Source of the DNA: Trogon surrucura
Taxonomy: Eukaryota > Chordata > Aves > Trogoniformes > Trogonidae
Assembly (NCBI GenBank): GCA_020746105.1
Contig: CM036639.1
Span: 2,557,501 to 2,621,500 of the forward strand
Direction of reading: 5' to 3'
Length of the DNA: 64,000 bases
In this document: piece after piece, positions 14,001-37,700 of the stretch
How the letters are laid out: each line of letters begins with the position of its first letter
How positions within the stretch are numbered: the stretch's first letter is position 1
Made by a program: the position numbers and the translations under genes
The notes under the pieces: model-generated
Told to the model about the DNA's origin: nothing
The model's database searches: none
The model's input: the letters and a program-made list of their open reading frames with translations, nothing else

Positions 14001-17000
14001 CCAGATTATTTCTTCTGGTCCCTTGAAAAATTACTCTCGAAGAAAAGCCCTACATAAAGAAATCATGGTTGGGGCCCATCATAAGGAGTCTCTCTCTACG
14101 GCTGATCCGAGACAACAAGGACGAGCTATTTTGTGAAAATTCCTCATTTCGAGGTCCGCTTCTATTACCCGCGGTTATTTGTGTCTAGGGATTGAAGCGA
14201 ATTTTGGAAAAACATCCCTCTTCATCTGGTTGGAAGAGGGCTATTCCACCCCCAAAGCCCCAAAAGCAGGTCTCGGAAGACACAACTTCCCATTTACATT
14301 TTGATGAGCAAAAGGGGGTGAGCTTGGCATTCTCTCTCTCTTTTATTTTTTTTCCTGTCTATTTTGGGAAGGACACTTGGAAAACAGGTGGAAGCAGCGC
14401 TTGAAATCGCTCAGAACTCTTTGACCGCACGACGCGCCGTTGCAGCACGCCTGCAACGTCCAATAAGCCTCGGAAAACAAGGTACAAGCCCAATTTTTTT
14501 CTTGGCAGCTCTCTCGCCCAGCATCCACAGCCAAGAACAGCTTGAGCAGAGGGAGTGGCAATGCAAGTGTCCCCAAGCCTCCCGCGCTAACAAACGGGGA
14601 ATAAACACGATGACCCAGCCCAGGCACAGCTTTCTGCTCAGGCTGCCAATGGTGGGACCTGTGAGGGTCAAATCTCAGACCTCTCCCTTTAAGAGACCTC
14701 TGTCTTTTTTCTTTTCTTTAGCAGACCTCTGCCTATTAAAGAGAAGCATTTCTGGGAAAGTACTGAGAGCCAGAAGTTTGCAAAAATTTGAAGTTTTGGG
14801 CTGGCTTGGCTTTAGGGTTTTTTTTTTTGGTTGGGTTCTTTTGTGTTTTTTTTTAAAAAAACAACTGAAGAGCTCTGAAAAATAAAGATTATTGGATGCA
14901 TTACCTATGTTTAAACACAGCCTACCTATTTTCTGATGCATCGAGCTCTCCTCCCACCGTTTCTAAAGCCTGTTCTCTCCTCCTTCCATTGCCGGTTTAC
15001 AGCAGCACACCCCCACAGTTTTTGTGTCGCACCGATCCGGTCAGAGGTTTCAAATATCGGGGGGAAGGCAGTAACACGTATTTTAAATATCTAGCGACTG
15101 CTCACCGACAGGAAAAGGCCGCTCACATCAAAAACCCCAAGAAGTTTCTCTCCACGTGCGAAGAGCACGAGGTGCCGGTCACGGGGGCAGGAGGGGAAAC
15201 GCAACCGGAGCCACGCGTGGAAAAGCAGCGGCTCTGAAATCCACCGCGTTTCCCCTCCCAGCAGCTGCCGCTGAGCCGACCCTGCAAACATCCACCCGCG
15301 CCTCTCAGTCGCTCCGTGTCATCGGAGCTGGCAGCCAAGTGCTGAAGAGCATCAGCGCCGGTTCAGGGGCACCAGGTAAAAGGCATCTGTTTGATTTAAT
15401 TCCGGGAGAACCGCGCCGTCAAAGAACACACAGGCAAGTTTTTAAAAAGCAAACCACTCATCAATGTAACAAAAACGCCACTTAACGTCCTCCAGCCCGG
15501 CTCCACGCCACGCTAAAGCACCCACGGTAATTACAGCCTCGCAGAATTGCGCGTTTTGGAAGTCCCAGCAGCCCTGGAATGGGATGGAGTTATTGCTGTG
15601 GTGCTGAAAGGAAGGGAAAGGTTTATTTAACCATTTACCATACGCAAAACGCCTCTCTTTTTCCCTTGCCTTTTGAGGATTCAGCACCTAGAAACAAATC
15701 TAGCTCACAACAGAATATTCTGTTGCTCAGTTTTGTTTACAGGCCTCAGCCAAGCGATGCCCGCTACCTAGTCTGGGTACATTAGAAATCAAATTGGCAA
15801 AGTGGTTTACTTTTGATTTTTCTCTTTTTAATTGATAATTCGGGAGAATCTGAATTGGGAGTGACACCGCGCGGGGCGGAAGAGGCATTTTAATTTCACA
15901 CCCACCAGAAAAATTATTACGACCCATCAAGAGCATCTCCTGCTTGTTTACATCTACAATCACGCAACGGTATGACTCGAATCTCAGCTGCAGAGAGATA
16001 AGGTAGGTCCTTTCCAGCTGAAAATATTCTACCCTGACTTTGAGGCAGCTGTTGGGTGACCACGCTACTGGAGAATCTTTATTTCAGTGAGCAAACCGAG
16101 GCACAACAACCATCTTCCCCGAGTTTGCCGTCTCCTTGCTGCGCAGCCCGCAGGACAGAAGCCCAAATCTCCCCAAATTCCCCAAACCTGACACCGAGAA
16201 GAGAAATCTTCCAGCCCGCTACCTCTCCCCACGCCGGCCACAAAAAGCGCCGTCCGGTTGTCCTTGCAACGGGGGGTGAAACTCCTGACGAGCCTCCAAC
16301 AACCGCCGGAGCTGGCTGCGAGCTGTATCCTGGCCACAGGCTAAGAACTCGACATCCTGTTTAGCTATTTTTGTCGAGCGATTTGTTGTCTGGCAAAAAG
16401 TCAATAATAAGCACTAATTTTGCCAACGCCACCTGCCTCGAGGAGCGAGAGAAGTTCGCGGGGAAAGAAAGGAAGCGCCGACAAACTGCAATGCAGCAAC
16501 CACCGGCATCGCCAGCAGGAAAACTCTCCTCCGAGCGCGAAATACAGAAGCCACCGAACGTCTGGTGCCGGAATAAGTAGGTGGGAACAGGGAAAAAAGA
16601 CCCACCTCAGGTAGGAGATGCAACAATCTTACGCAATAACGCTGCGACTGCTTTGTGTTACCAGCCTAAGATTAAAAAAAGGGGGCAGGGAGCACTCCAG
16701 CTGTCGCATAAGACGCGTCTCAGGATGCCGCGCTGCTGAGTATCGGGGACCAGCAGACCCGAGACTGGATCCCCCTTTGACAAAGTGGGTTTTGAACGAC
16801 TGGGATAACTCTGCCAGGAGCCTGCCCGAAGGGGAACGACGGTTTGAAAACTATTTCACTTTGTTCGTTTTCATCCCGTTACTCCTCAACGCAAAACCTG
16901 CGGCCGTTTGGAGGCTCCGAAAGCTTCGACGGTGGCGGCTTGGTGCAAACGTCAGGGATTCTGGTCCTCGACGCCGCTCCCCGGTGGCAAAAGTCAAAGT

Positions 17001-20000
17001 TTTTTTCTTCAATCCCTGCTCCCCTTCCTGAGGGCAGAGCTCAAAGTGATGTTCCCACACCTGGATTAGAGAAAAATACTCCAGCGTCACGCAGGACGCC
17101 GTTTCTCTTCTGGAGGGCTGGGGCAAGTGTTCCAGTTCCCCCCCAGTTTATCATCCCCCATCTCAACTAACTACTTTTTATTTTTCTCCGTTATTTTTGG
17201 CCACTGATGCTTTTCAATTATTCAAGGAGGAGCCCTACATTTCGAACCTCTCCTGCCTGTGATTTTTCGCGATTTGGCGGAATAATTGCGATCCTCTCTC
17301 CAGCCCTTCCCGATTCACCCCCCCAATTAACACGCTTCCTCGAGTGATTTTAATAATTCAGTCTCCGAGACAAAACTCTTCACGTACCCAAGTAGCGGCA
17401 AGATGCAAAACCCAAGCTCAAACTCAACCTGGAACTCAGCCGATTCTTCTCTGCCCGACAAACTTCAACGGGGTTAAAAGGCCACCTCCTACGCCGAACC
17501 GCTGCTGCTTTATTTATCAAATCTATTTTTCAAAAGCCTTTTAGGTCACTGCAATTTATTTCCCCAACTGTTTCACGGGATGTCTTTTCTTTTTCCCTGC
17601 TGCCTCCCAGTTTCTTCTGCTCGTCGGCTTTCTGAGCCGCGCTCTCCTGTTGTATATCCCCCCCTCTTTTGCTCACACCCACCAGCACCAGAGGTTTTTA
17701 AGTTAACTTTCAGTTAACAAGAAACTGGAACTGCCAAAGCAAAATTTGCTGCAGCGTGTGCCTGGAATTGCAGCCAAAAAGCCAAGTGGGCAGCAGGTCA
17801 GGAAAAAAGAAAAAAAAAAAAAAAAATAATAATATACCCTCTATAATTAAATGTCTTCGTATTAGATTAAGCAAAAAAAAAAAAGTCATTAGAAATAAAT
17901 GAGTTAAGTAATTCTGCAACGCAAGTTAAATGGAAGGCATGAGAGAAAGAAAAACCGCGTGGCCCGAGCTGACTGAACAAGGTAATTATTTTAGCAAAGC
18001 CTTTCGCAAAATGAATCGCACGCAAGTTGAGAAACCTTCTGAAATGAAGTTTGGGATTTTTTTTCTAAAAAAAAAAAAAAAAAAAATCTGGCTCCTTCAA
18101 GGAAGTGGGAGAAAAAAAGTAAAAAGAAAAAAAAAAAAAAAAAGGAAAAAAAGAAAAAAAAATAGAGAGCGAGTCGGTATTGTGTCCTCAGCAGCAGTTT
18201 GAGAGCCAGAACAAAGCCAGAGAGAGTTTCAAAGCACAGCAGCTCTCCCGACTCTGCTGTTTGTTCTGCCCATAAGCAGACAAGCTGTTTCCTTTCATCT
18301 GGAAAAACTCACACAATCAGAAAAATACCTCAGTAGAATCTGAGGCTGTAATAACAAAGCCCAAGGGGCAGCCAAGAAAGAAATCTTTCGGCCAGTTAAA
18401 AGAAAAAAAAGTATTTGGATCCTCGGAGAGAGCTGACTGCTCCTGGGTGCAGGGCGAGACGTTCACCCTCCCGCGGCTGGCGGAGGGCAGGGGATTCACG
18501 GAGGTGTTTCGCGTTCCCTCTCTCCTCCCCACGGCCAGTTGAGGGTCCCTCGTGGGTCAGCACAAACGTGAGGAAGCAGGAGCAAGGAGATAATAGGGAG
18601 AAGGAAGCCCATGAAAGACTGCACACAGGGATTAAACGCCTATCGGGCACCCTTGAGGAGGGGGAAGAGAAGGAATTCGAGGCACGAGCGTGGGGTGCAA
18701 CGTAAATTGTGGATCCGGACCGGTGGTGGCTACGTTGCGGTTCAGAAGAGCCGGTAAAAACGCCTCTCTGAAATCCTGTTTTGATAAATATGCCATCTCC
18801 TCGTGGAATTCAAGCCTCCAACTGTTCAACTGGCATGGGCATCGCCGCAGTAACAACACGCCACAGATTGCGAGTTAACTTGAATTACATTTCGGATCTG
18901 GGGAGGGGAGGGCGTCGGTGGGAGGTTTATGAACAGCGTGCTCTAGCTCTGATGTTGTTACAACCAGATGGCTTCAGCTGTATCATTTACAATAAAAAGC
19001 AAACAACAAAAAAAAAAGCGCGAAGTTGACAAATAAATCATTAATTCACCTGCGACCGGAACAAGTCGCCTCCTTCACGGATCTCGTTTCGGGCCTCCCG
19101 TGACAGCGTGTTCTGCAACCGCACCTGGCTCCGCAGGAAGGGCTGGGACACATGAGCCCAAGAACAGATTATTTTCCTGCAGGTATCTCCCCGTCCTCCA
19201 GGGAAGGAGGCTGCCAAAGCTGTATCATTTTCCTGTAAATACTCACCAAAGCAAAGACAGACAGAAAGAAAAAGGCCGAGGACAGGCGACGCAAACACCT
19301 GTTTACTCTCTTCGAGGCACGCTTGCTTCCCAGGGCAAGGCTGAGCCAGCGACACTCCTCCAGCAGTCGGGCGCTCCGACGCGACGAGGAAAAAAGCTCT
19401 TGTTGAGGTTTGAGGGTTTCAGTAACTGATGCAGTTACTGCAGTGTCATTAGACATCTCTGTGCCACACAGACAACTTCTGGCAATGAACTTTCCGCAAT
19501 GAGAAGCCAGAAACGCTGCGTTCGAGTTCTGCCGGGGTAGTGGGGAGAACCTCGTTATGACTAAACGCTCTGCTTACCCGAAAGGAAACGCACGCTAAAG
19601 CCACCAGAAAAGGAGTTAGTGGCGTTGGAGCAACAGCTGAATTTGTGAGCCACGTCAATGGAAGGCTCTGCTGTACCGGCGGTTACGCGCCTCTGCCGAG
19701 AGCCTCGGCGGGGGAACACAAAAAGGGGCAGGGACCCTCTCGTGAGTCACCAGTGGATAAAAATAGACAGCGGTGAGATAAAACACGCGAGCGTACGAAC
19801 CAAATTCTCCTTCACGCGAGGGACAAGAGGCTGTGAGAGCAAGCACGGCAACAGAATGAAAAATCAGGGACAACAGATACCTCATCTCTTTTCTACACCA
19901 GAGTTATTCTCTGTAATCCATTACGTGCCCTACCTGAGCATCCTAAGGTCACATCAATTTGCCACTGCCCTGGCACCGCGTGTTTCAGTCTAACCTCCCC

Positions 20001-20389
20001 GGAGATTTGGGGCTAACGATGACACAAATGGATGGTGTCTGTCCTGCCCAGACACGCCGCGTCGCACCTTATGTTATAAACCAGACGGTAGCTTATCCTG
20101 TTCTCCCTTCCCACCCAGGCAGAGGGAAAAGGAAAGACAACAGGTCAGCGTCACGCAGTTATTAAAACCAAGGCTCTCCGGTATTTCGAGGAATAGCAGC
20201 TTTGTGTGCAACATTCCTCCATCAATCCCACCAGAGTCCCAGTGTCACTGTCAGCACAGGGCAGCAGATCCAAACGGAACCTTTCAGGAGGCGGTTTTAA
20301 ATCTTAGAAACGAAACGCGCGCAGACGAGAGCGGAAAAAAAATCAAAAAGAAACAAAAAGAAGACAACGGATACCACACGGTACAAAAT
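8032..20389. other. Gene-free interval between convergent NXPH3 and SPOP
   Basis: No coding exon, RNA gene or large repeat is recognised across about 12 kb. A short stretch at 12402-12421 (ATGATTCTGTAATTCTATGA) resembles the terminal repeat of a CR1 tail but is too short to call. AT-rich blocks with homeodomain-type ATTA words (for example 9880-10010 and 13490-13590) could be conserved regulatory DNA. I cannot test conservation. A-rich and T-rich homopolymers occur at 11691-11709, 17811-17826 and 18060-18165. Confidence 0.5.
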
Positions 20390-21532
20390 AGTAATTATTT
20401 ATATTTTCAAAAAGAAAAAAAAAAAAGTTACCAGCTATTTTGAAATTTCTTCTCTGTAAGAAGAGTGACTAATAGAAAGGAACAGGACTGGCTCCTATAT
20501 AGTCGGCAAGTCAGGTACAAACAGTTGTTAAGAATCATTTAGCAACTCAGGACAGGGATTTCTGACGCAGCGTTCATGAACAATAAAATTTCTTTTTTTT
20601 TTTCTTTTCTTTTTTTTTTTTTTTTTTTTTTTTTTAGAAAAGGGGGAGGAGGGCAATTAAGCAGGGAAAAATGCCAAAAACATTTCCCACAATATCTAAA
20701 AACGGTAACCGTTGCTCTTGTCAGACAGCACGCTCCCGATCAAGGACTTTCCAGTCCTTTCAAAACCAACACCGACCTGCCAAAGGGCTGCCTTCGGTCT
20801 ATCCACACCCTCCAGAACACACAGCTTTTCACTGTCCCCTCTCACTTCAACCTGTCATTTTATAAAAGGTGGGGCTTTTTTTTTTTTTTTTTCTGTTTTC
20901 TTGTTTTTTTTTGCAATTAACATACAAGTGCTACTAACAGAGAAACGGATCTTCTTGTTGCTGGATGGCAATAAGGAGTTACACAAACGTCCAGTTTTTA
21001 GCTCAGCTGGAAGGACTTAAATTTCTCTCTTTTTTTTTTTTTTTGATATAAATACTACTGGAGCTCCCATCGGGTATTTCCTTTCCAGAACCTCACTGGA
21101 AATTCTTTTTAACCCTCCAACGCTCTCCAAAGCTAAAATGTCCTCTTGCTCCAGGCATCTGACGATTTGTTCTGTGCTGCCAGACGCAGAGACGTCGTTT
21201 TCCCCGGCGCCACCGCCGGGTTATCCCGACTCAGGTCGGCGCCTAAACCGAACCCTGTACTTAATTGACTCAGCCAAGTCGAAGGGAACACACAGACGAT
21301 GCAGCGACAGGGATTCCTTAGGTTGAACAGCCCCAGAGCCCCAGGCCCACCCTCCCCCCTCTCCCCAAGTTACTTGGTGCTGTTTTAAAAAGTCTGGGTG
21401 TCACGAAGCAGTCTCTTCCCCCCAACAACAGAGTAAAAGCTCCACAGATTTCGCTGGCTACCTGGTGGTCAAGGTTACAGCAGCAACAGCTGATGCTGCT
21501 TCCAGAAAAGCATGGGGTGGTGTGACGGGACT
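20390..21532 (-). other. SPOP: Probable SPOP 3'UTR
   Basis: This is the sequence directly downstream of the SPOP stop codon on the reverse strand. I found no canonical AATAAA in the first kilobase in SPOP sense. The best candidates are weak variants near 20395-20405 (TATAAA/AATATA type). The segment contains A-tracts in SPOP sense at 20610-20635 (26 A), 20878-20892 and 21031-21044. The limits are inferred from typical SPOP 3'UTR lengths. Confidence 0.35.
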
Positions 21533-33597
<12,065 letters not shown>

Positions 33598-34001
33598 TCA
33601 GCAGAAGAAATTTATAACTGATCTTCACTCTGTTAATACCCAGAAGGGGAAAAAAGAAAGAACAAACCACCAAACGTGAGACCAAAGGGAAAAAACAACC
33701 TTCAGGAATGTTGTTAAATCTCATGGGACACAAGTTAAAGCCATCATGCTTTCTCCTCTCCCCCTAGCACCTTTAAAATAGGATGTTAAACATTTTAAAG
33801 TGTTACCATATGCTTTCTGAAGAGCGGATATACCACCTTCACTCTTTCTTTCAATACGCTGCTCCTTACAGGAATAAGCCTAGCACACAATTTCCTTTAA
33901 GGAGCCCAAGATTCAAATAGGAGACACCCCACTTGACTTGGAATTTATTACTCTAGCCTACGGCCACCGTTTCAACTCACAATTTACTCCCTATTTTCAT
34001 T

Positions 34002-34044
34002 CTTAGAAGGTGGGAACTTCCACGCGAAGCTCCCACCTTCTAAG
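34002..34044. repeat. Near-perfect 18-bp inverted repeat in SPOP intron 1
   Basis: CTTAGAAGGTGGGA (34002-34015) is the exact reverse complement of TCCCACCTTCTAAG (34031-34044). After one A/C mismatch the stem continues as CTTC/GAAG around a 5-nt loop (34021-34025). It lies about 420 bases upstream of the acceptor of the first SPOP coding exon. The stem is shorter than a usual microRNA precursor. Confidence 0.85.
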
Positions 34045-34639
34045 TGCCAAGTCAAAGTGTCATCTGCTGAGGACGTGTGGGGTTGAAACCACTGCAACAC
34101 ATCTGAATTCTCACCTGGAAACTAGGATCCACAACCCTGGCAGATATAAAAGCAGTTTAGCCTCCTGCTAAACACTTTCTGTTTTGCAGGTGGTATTTAT
34201 CTACCTTCCTCTTACTGCCCAGGACAGTCAGGGAATCACAAGAACCACACCTCAAAACAGCAGGAGAACGTTCATGGTAAGCACGTCAACACACATGTCC
34301 TTAATCTCCCCCAAATTGTTATCAACCTAACTCGGAAACACAGTCCCAGGGCAGGTCTGGGTTTGAGCAGACCTCCCCCAAGCAGAGCTCACACCAGCTT
34401 CCACTCCAGTTTATGGTTTACTCAAGTTTTGAGCTCTGTGCACCTTCAGAAAGGACCTGGAAATGCAGCTACACAGGCATTACTTAACTGTAAAACAAAG
34501 ACTTAATTTTCTTTAAAAAAAGCACAAGTGAGCCCACGTAGACACTGAAAGAGAGATACTGGCTATCGGGAGCTAAGAAGTCAGTATTCAACCCTGCAGA
34601 GATACACACTTAACTCGATGGAAATTTTCCTATGTAGCA

Positions 34640-34737
34640 TTATCGAGGCGTTCCTGCTCTGGTAGGGGGATTGGGCTTGATGATCTTTCGAGGTCCCTTC
34701 CAATCCCTGACATTCTGTGATACTGTGAAATGTATTT
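34640..34737 (+). mobile_element. CR1-type LINE 3' fragment in SPOP intron 1
   Basis: Hallmark CR1 tail: GGGGGATTGGGCTTGATGAT, followed by CTTTCGAGGTCCCTTCCAAT and an ATTCTGTGATACTGTGA terminal repeat. It is 5'-truncated and antisense to SPOP. Confidence 0.8.
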
Positions 34738-37700
34738 CTCAGCGCAAAGCTCAGAGGCAAACAACCAAACCCAGTCCCAGATCCAACTGCTTTACAGAGT
34801 TGTTGCATTTGGAGTTTTGTGCTGTGCAGGTGGAATGAGGAAAAGAAAATGTTTTAAAATGTTGATTAGAAAGGGACATCGACAAGCACTTTAGGTATTT
34901 GCGGCAGGTGTTATCAGTTAAACTTAAAAATTACCGAAATTCCTTCAGAGAAATTCAATTACACCACTCTACGTCATTTAAATTAAGGCAAAATTGGCAG
35001 ACATTGCTTTACAATACTTCGCAAACCGCCCCTTCCATGGGCAACATTCAGTCTGGCCTCTGAGGACATCGCTTCAGTGTCTCCAGTCACAGGTATCTGG
35101 GGACAGATAAAACCTGAAATTGCAGCACAAGCAGCAAGAAACAACTCCCCCTCTCCACGATGCTTTTTTGCTGGTTTTAGTCTATGGGGTGGAAAGACCC
35201 AAGCTTTTTCCTTCCCCTCAGAGTTCACAGAATCACTGCTCAACCCCACCCAGGCTGTCACATTGTTCCATTCACAGCTATTTTTAATCTACATTATTCT
35301 AGCAATCAGTTTTATAGCACAGGCGCAAACAACCGGGACACAAACTCATGAGAGGGGATTAAGCAGACGGGGAAAGGATGAAGTTTCTTAAGCTCACCTC
35401 CCCACTGACAGCAACCTGTCTGCTCACCGAGCAACAAGATGCTACGTCTAATGAAAAGGTCTGACCAGAAGAAAGCACAAAGAATAAATAAGCCACAAGA
35501 ATTGGATGGGAAATTATTTTGTTGTTGTTGTTAAAATTAACTTCTGAATTCTCCGAAACAACGCTATGGCCCTCCATACATCTCCTCATACACCTGGCCA
35601 AAAAGGTGGGGATTAAACCTCAAGCCACAACAACCTACTCAGTCTTGCCCCTCACAGGGATTTCGGGCACAACCCATCATCTCGAGATGTCCTAAAGCTT
35701 CGTGTGAGGAACGGATGGAGAGTCAGCAGCAGTGTCCCATCAGCATCTTCCTGCTTCTGTCCTTGCCCAGCCTCAGAATAATGTCAAGGAACAGATCCAG
35801 ACCAGTTTGGATAAGGAACCAATTTCCATGTAAGGCATTTTTCAACAATAAGCAGTTTTCTATAAGACAACTTCTACATCCAGGTAAACTGAAGTAATTA
35901 CATATCTAATATTACATATTAGAGACGTGGTTTAACTCTGAAGGTAATTACGCAGTCGAAAGACTCCAGTGGGTCCTTTCTGAAGACAAACTGGTAAACT
36001 TCAACAGCTACTCTCTGTATTTCAACGGGATTTTTAGATGCATCTAAATATTGCTTCCATGTTATATACGCAAAGAAGTTTAAGAAAACTTCTGTGGTCT
36101 AAAGGCAAGACAAATGTATGAGCTTGAGATACACGGGACTATTTAATAGCCTCTGAGTAACTGTCACTTTTCTCTTCTATCCTTTCCTCCCAGATGGCTT
36201 GGATAGGCAGGTGGTAATAAAAGTTATGACAACGTGCTAATAGAATTGCTGCATGCCAGCGCGTCATTCGTTACCATTTTAAAATGGCCCAAAGGGGATA
36301 AAGGCTCTAGATTTTAAAGATTTTCTATTATTTGGAAAAGACTTTCAGTCTGGTATGTTAAAACTTTCTACAGATGCTTTGCTTTCTGCAGATGCGTTTT
36401 GAGGCAGTTTAATACAGTTAAAAAAAGAGATGTTAAACTCCAATATATCCCTGGGTTAATACAGCGATCAGCCATCAAATACTTGTCATCAAATGACACC
36501 ACTGGCACTTTTACTACTGTAGCAAGTCATAACGGGAATAAACAAGTAATATCCACCACTGCCTTTTGCAAAAATTATTAGTAAGGAAATACTTGATGCT
36601 CGCCTTGCCTCGCAAGCAGAGGAAACACGTAAAAGGTCACTGAAATACATCCTTAGAAGTGTGCCTTAGAAACTGCCACGGCCTGTTCCACCTTCAAAAG
36701 CCAAATGGCTCTTCTGGCATGGATGGACATAAATGCATTTGAAAAGGAACCACAGCTGACTTAAGGTAAAGTTAAGTTTCTGAAATGAGCAGAGCACCCC
36801 TGGTATTTATTTGCTAATGAACACTTAGTACTCACACTTCTTCACTAAGTGCTGGCAACCTCTGAACTAGGAGTGGGGAAAAAAAAAAAAGAAGCTCTGC
36901 AGAGGTTTTAGGAAAACATTTTGTGAATAGTTTGGATATCAAAATTCTCTCTGGCCACAAAAGGCAGGGATAAAATTGAAGGTACAGACACAAATATGAA
37001 GTCACAAGAAACAAAATACCACTTTATGGCCCCCTGCAAGCCCATGCACTCTTACTTGCTTGGATATAAGTAACAAAGAGCACTTGTTTCTGGACATAGT
37101 TAAAATTACAGTTAAGAATAATTCTCACGTCATTCACAACCACTTCCAGATGAAGGTATTTTATCTAAAAACCAGAGCCAGACCAGACTTTTCTGAAGCA
37201 TGTGAAATGTTCCCTTGCCACCTTGTTCTCATAATTACTTCGTGACTTAGCAGCTGCACCAAGACATCTCAGCTCAAAACTTCATCTACTGTAGGAATCA
37301 ACTGTCAAAACTATTCTGCAAGTAGCAAAGACTTGACCCGAGAGAGGTGAGGAATATCAACTCTACACATAATTCTAGAAGAGGCCTCAAAATTACTGGA
37401 CTTCTGCTAAACAGCCTGTCAACTTCTACTTCTCAAGCTAAACCAACTACCTTTTAAGAAACCAGTAGTTTACACCAGAAATTTCCAAGTATATTCGTTT
37501 TTCCTAAGTTTCATTCAGCACAAGATAACTTACAGAAGTCTGTAGAAAAAGTGTATTTTGAATTGTTTCAAAAACTGGGGTGCTTGCTTCTTGGACAGCA
37601 ACGTATCAAAGACTACTCAAGGCCAGCACAAAGCACAGAGAGAAGGAGCAGGACAAAGATAATTGGAGCAATAAAACAAGGGTATGAGATACAGAAGCAC

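Noticed and set aside
17228-17250. Possible tRNA B-box (GGTTCGAAATG on the reverse strand)
   Set aside because: Lacks the closing CC of the B-box, and no acceptor stem or A-box at the right distance.
34002-34044. MicroRNA precursor
   Set aside because: The stem is only 18 bp with a 5-nt loop, too short for Drosha/Dicer processing. Kept as an unexplained inverted repeat.
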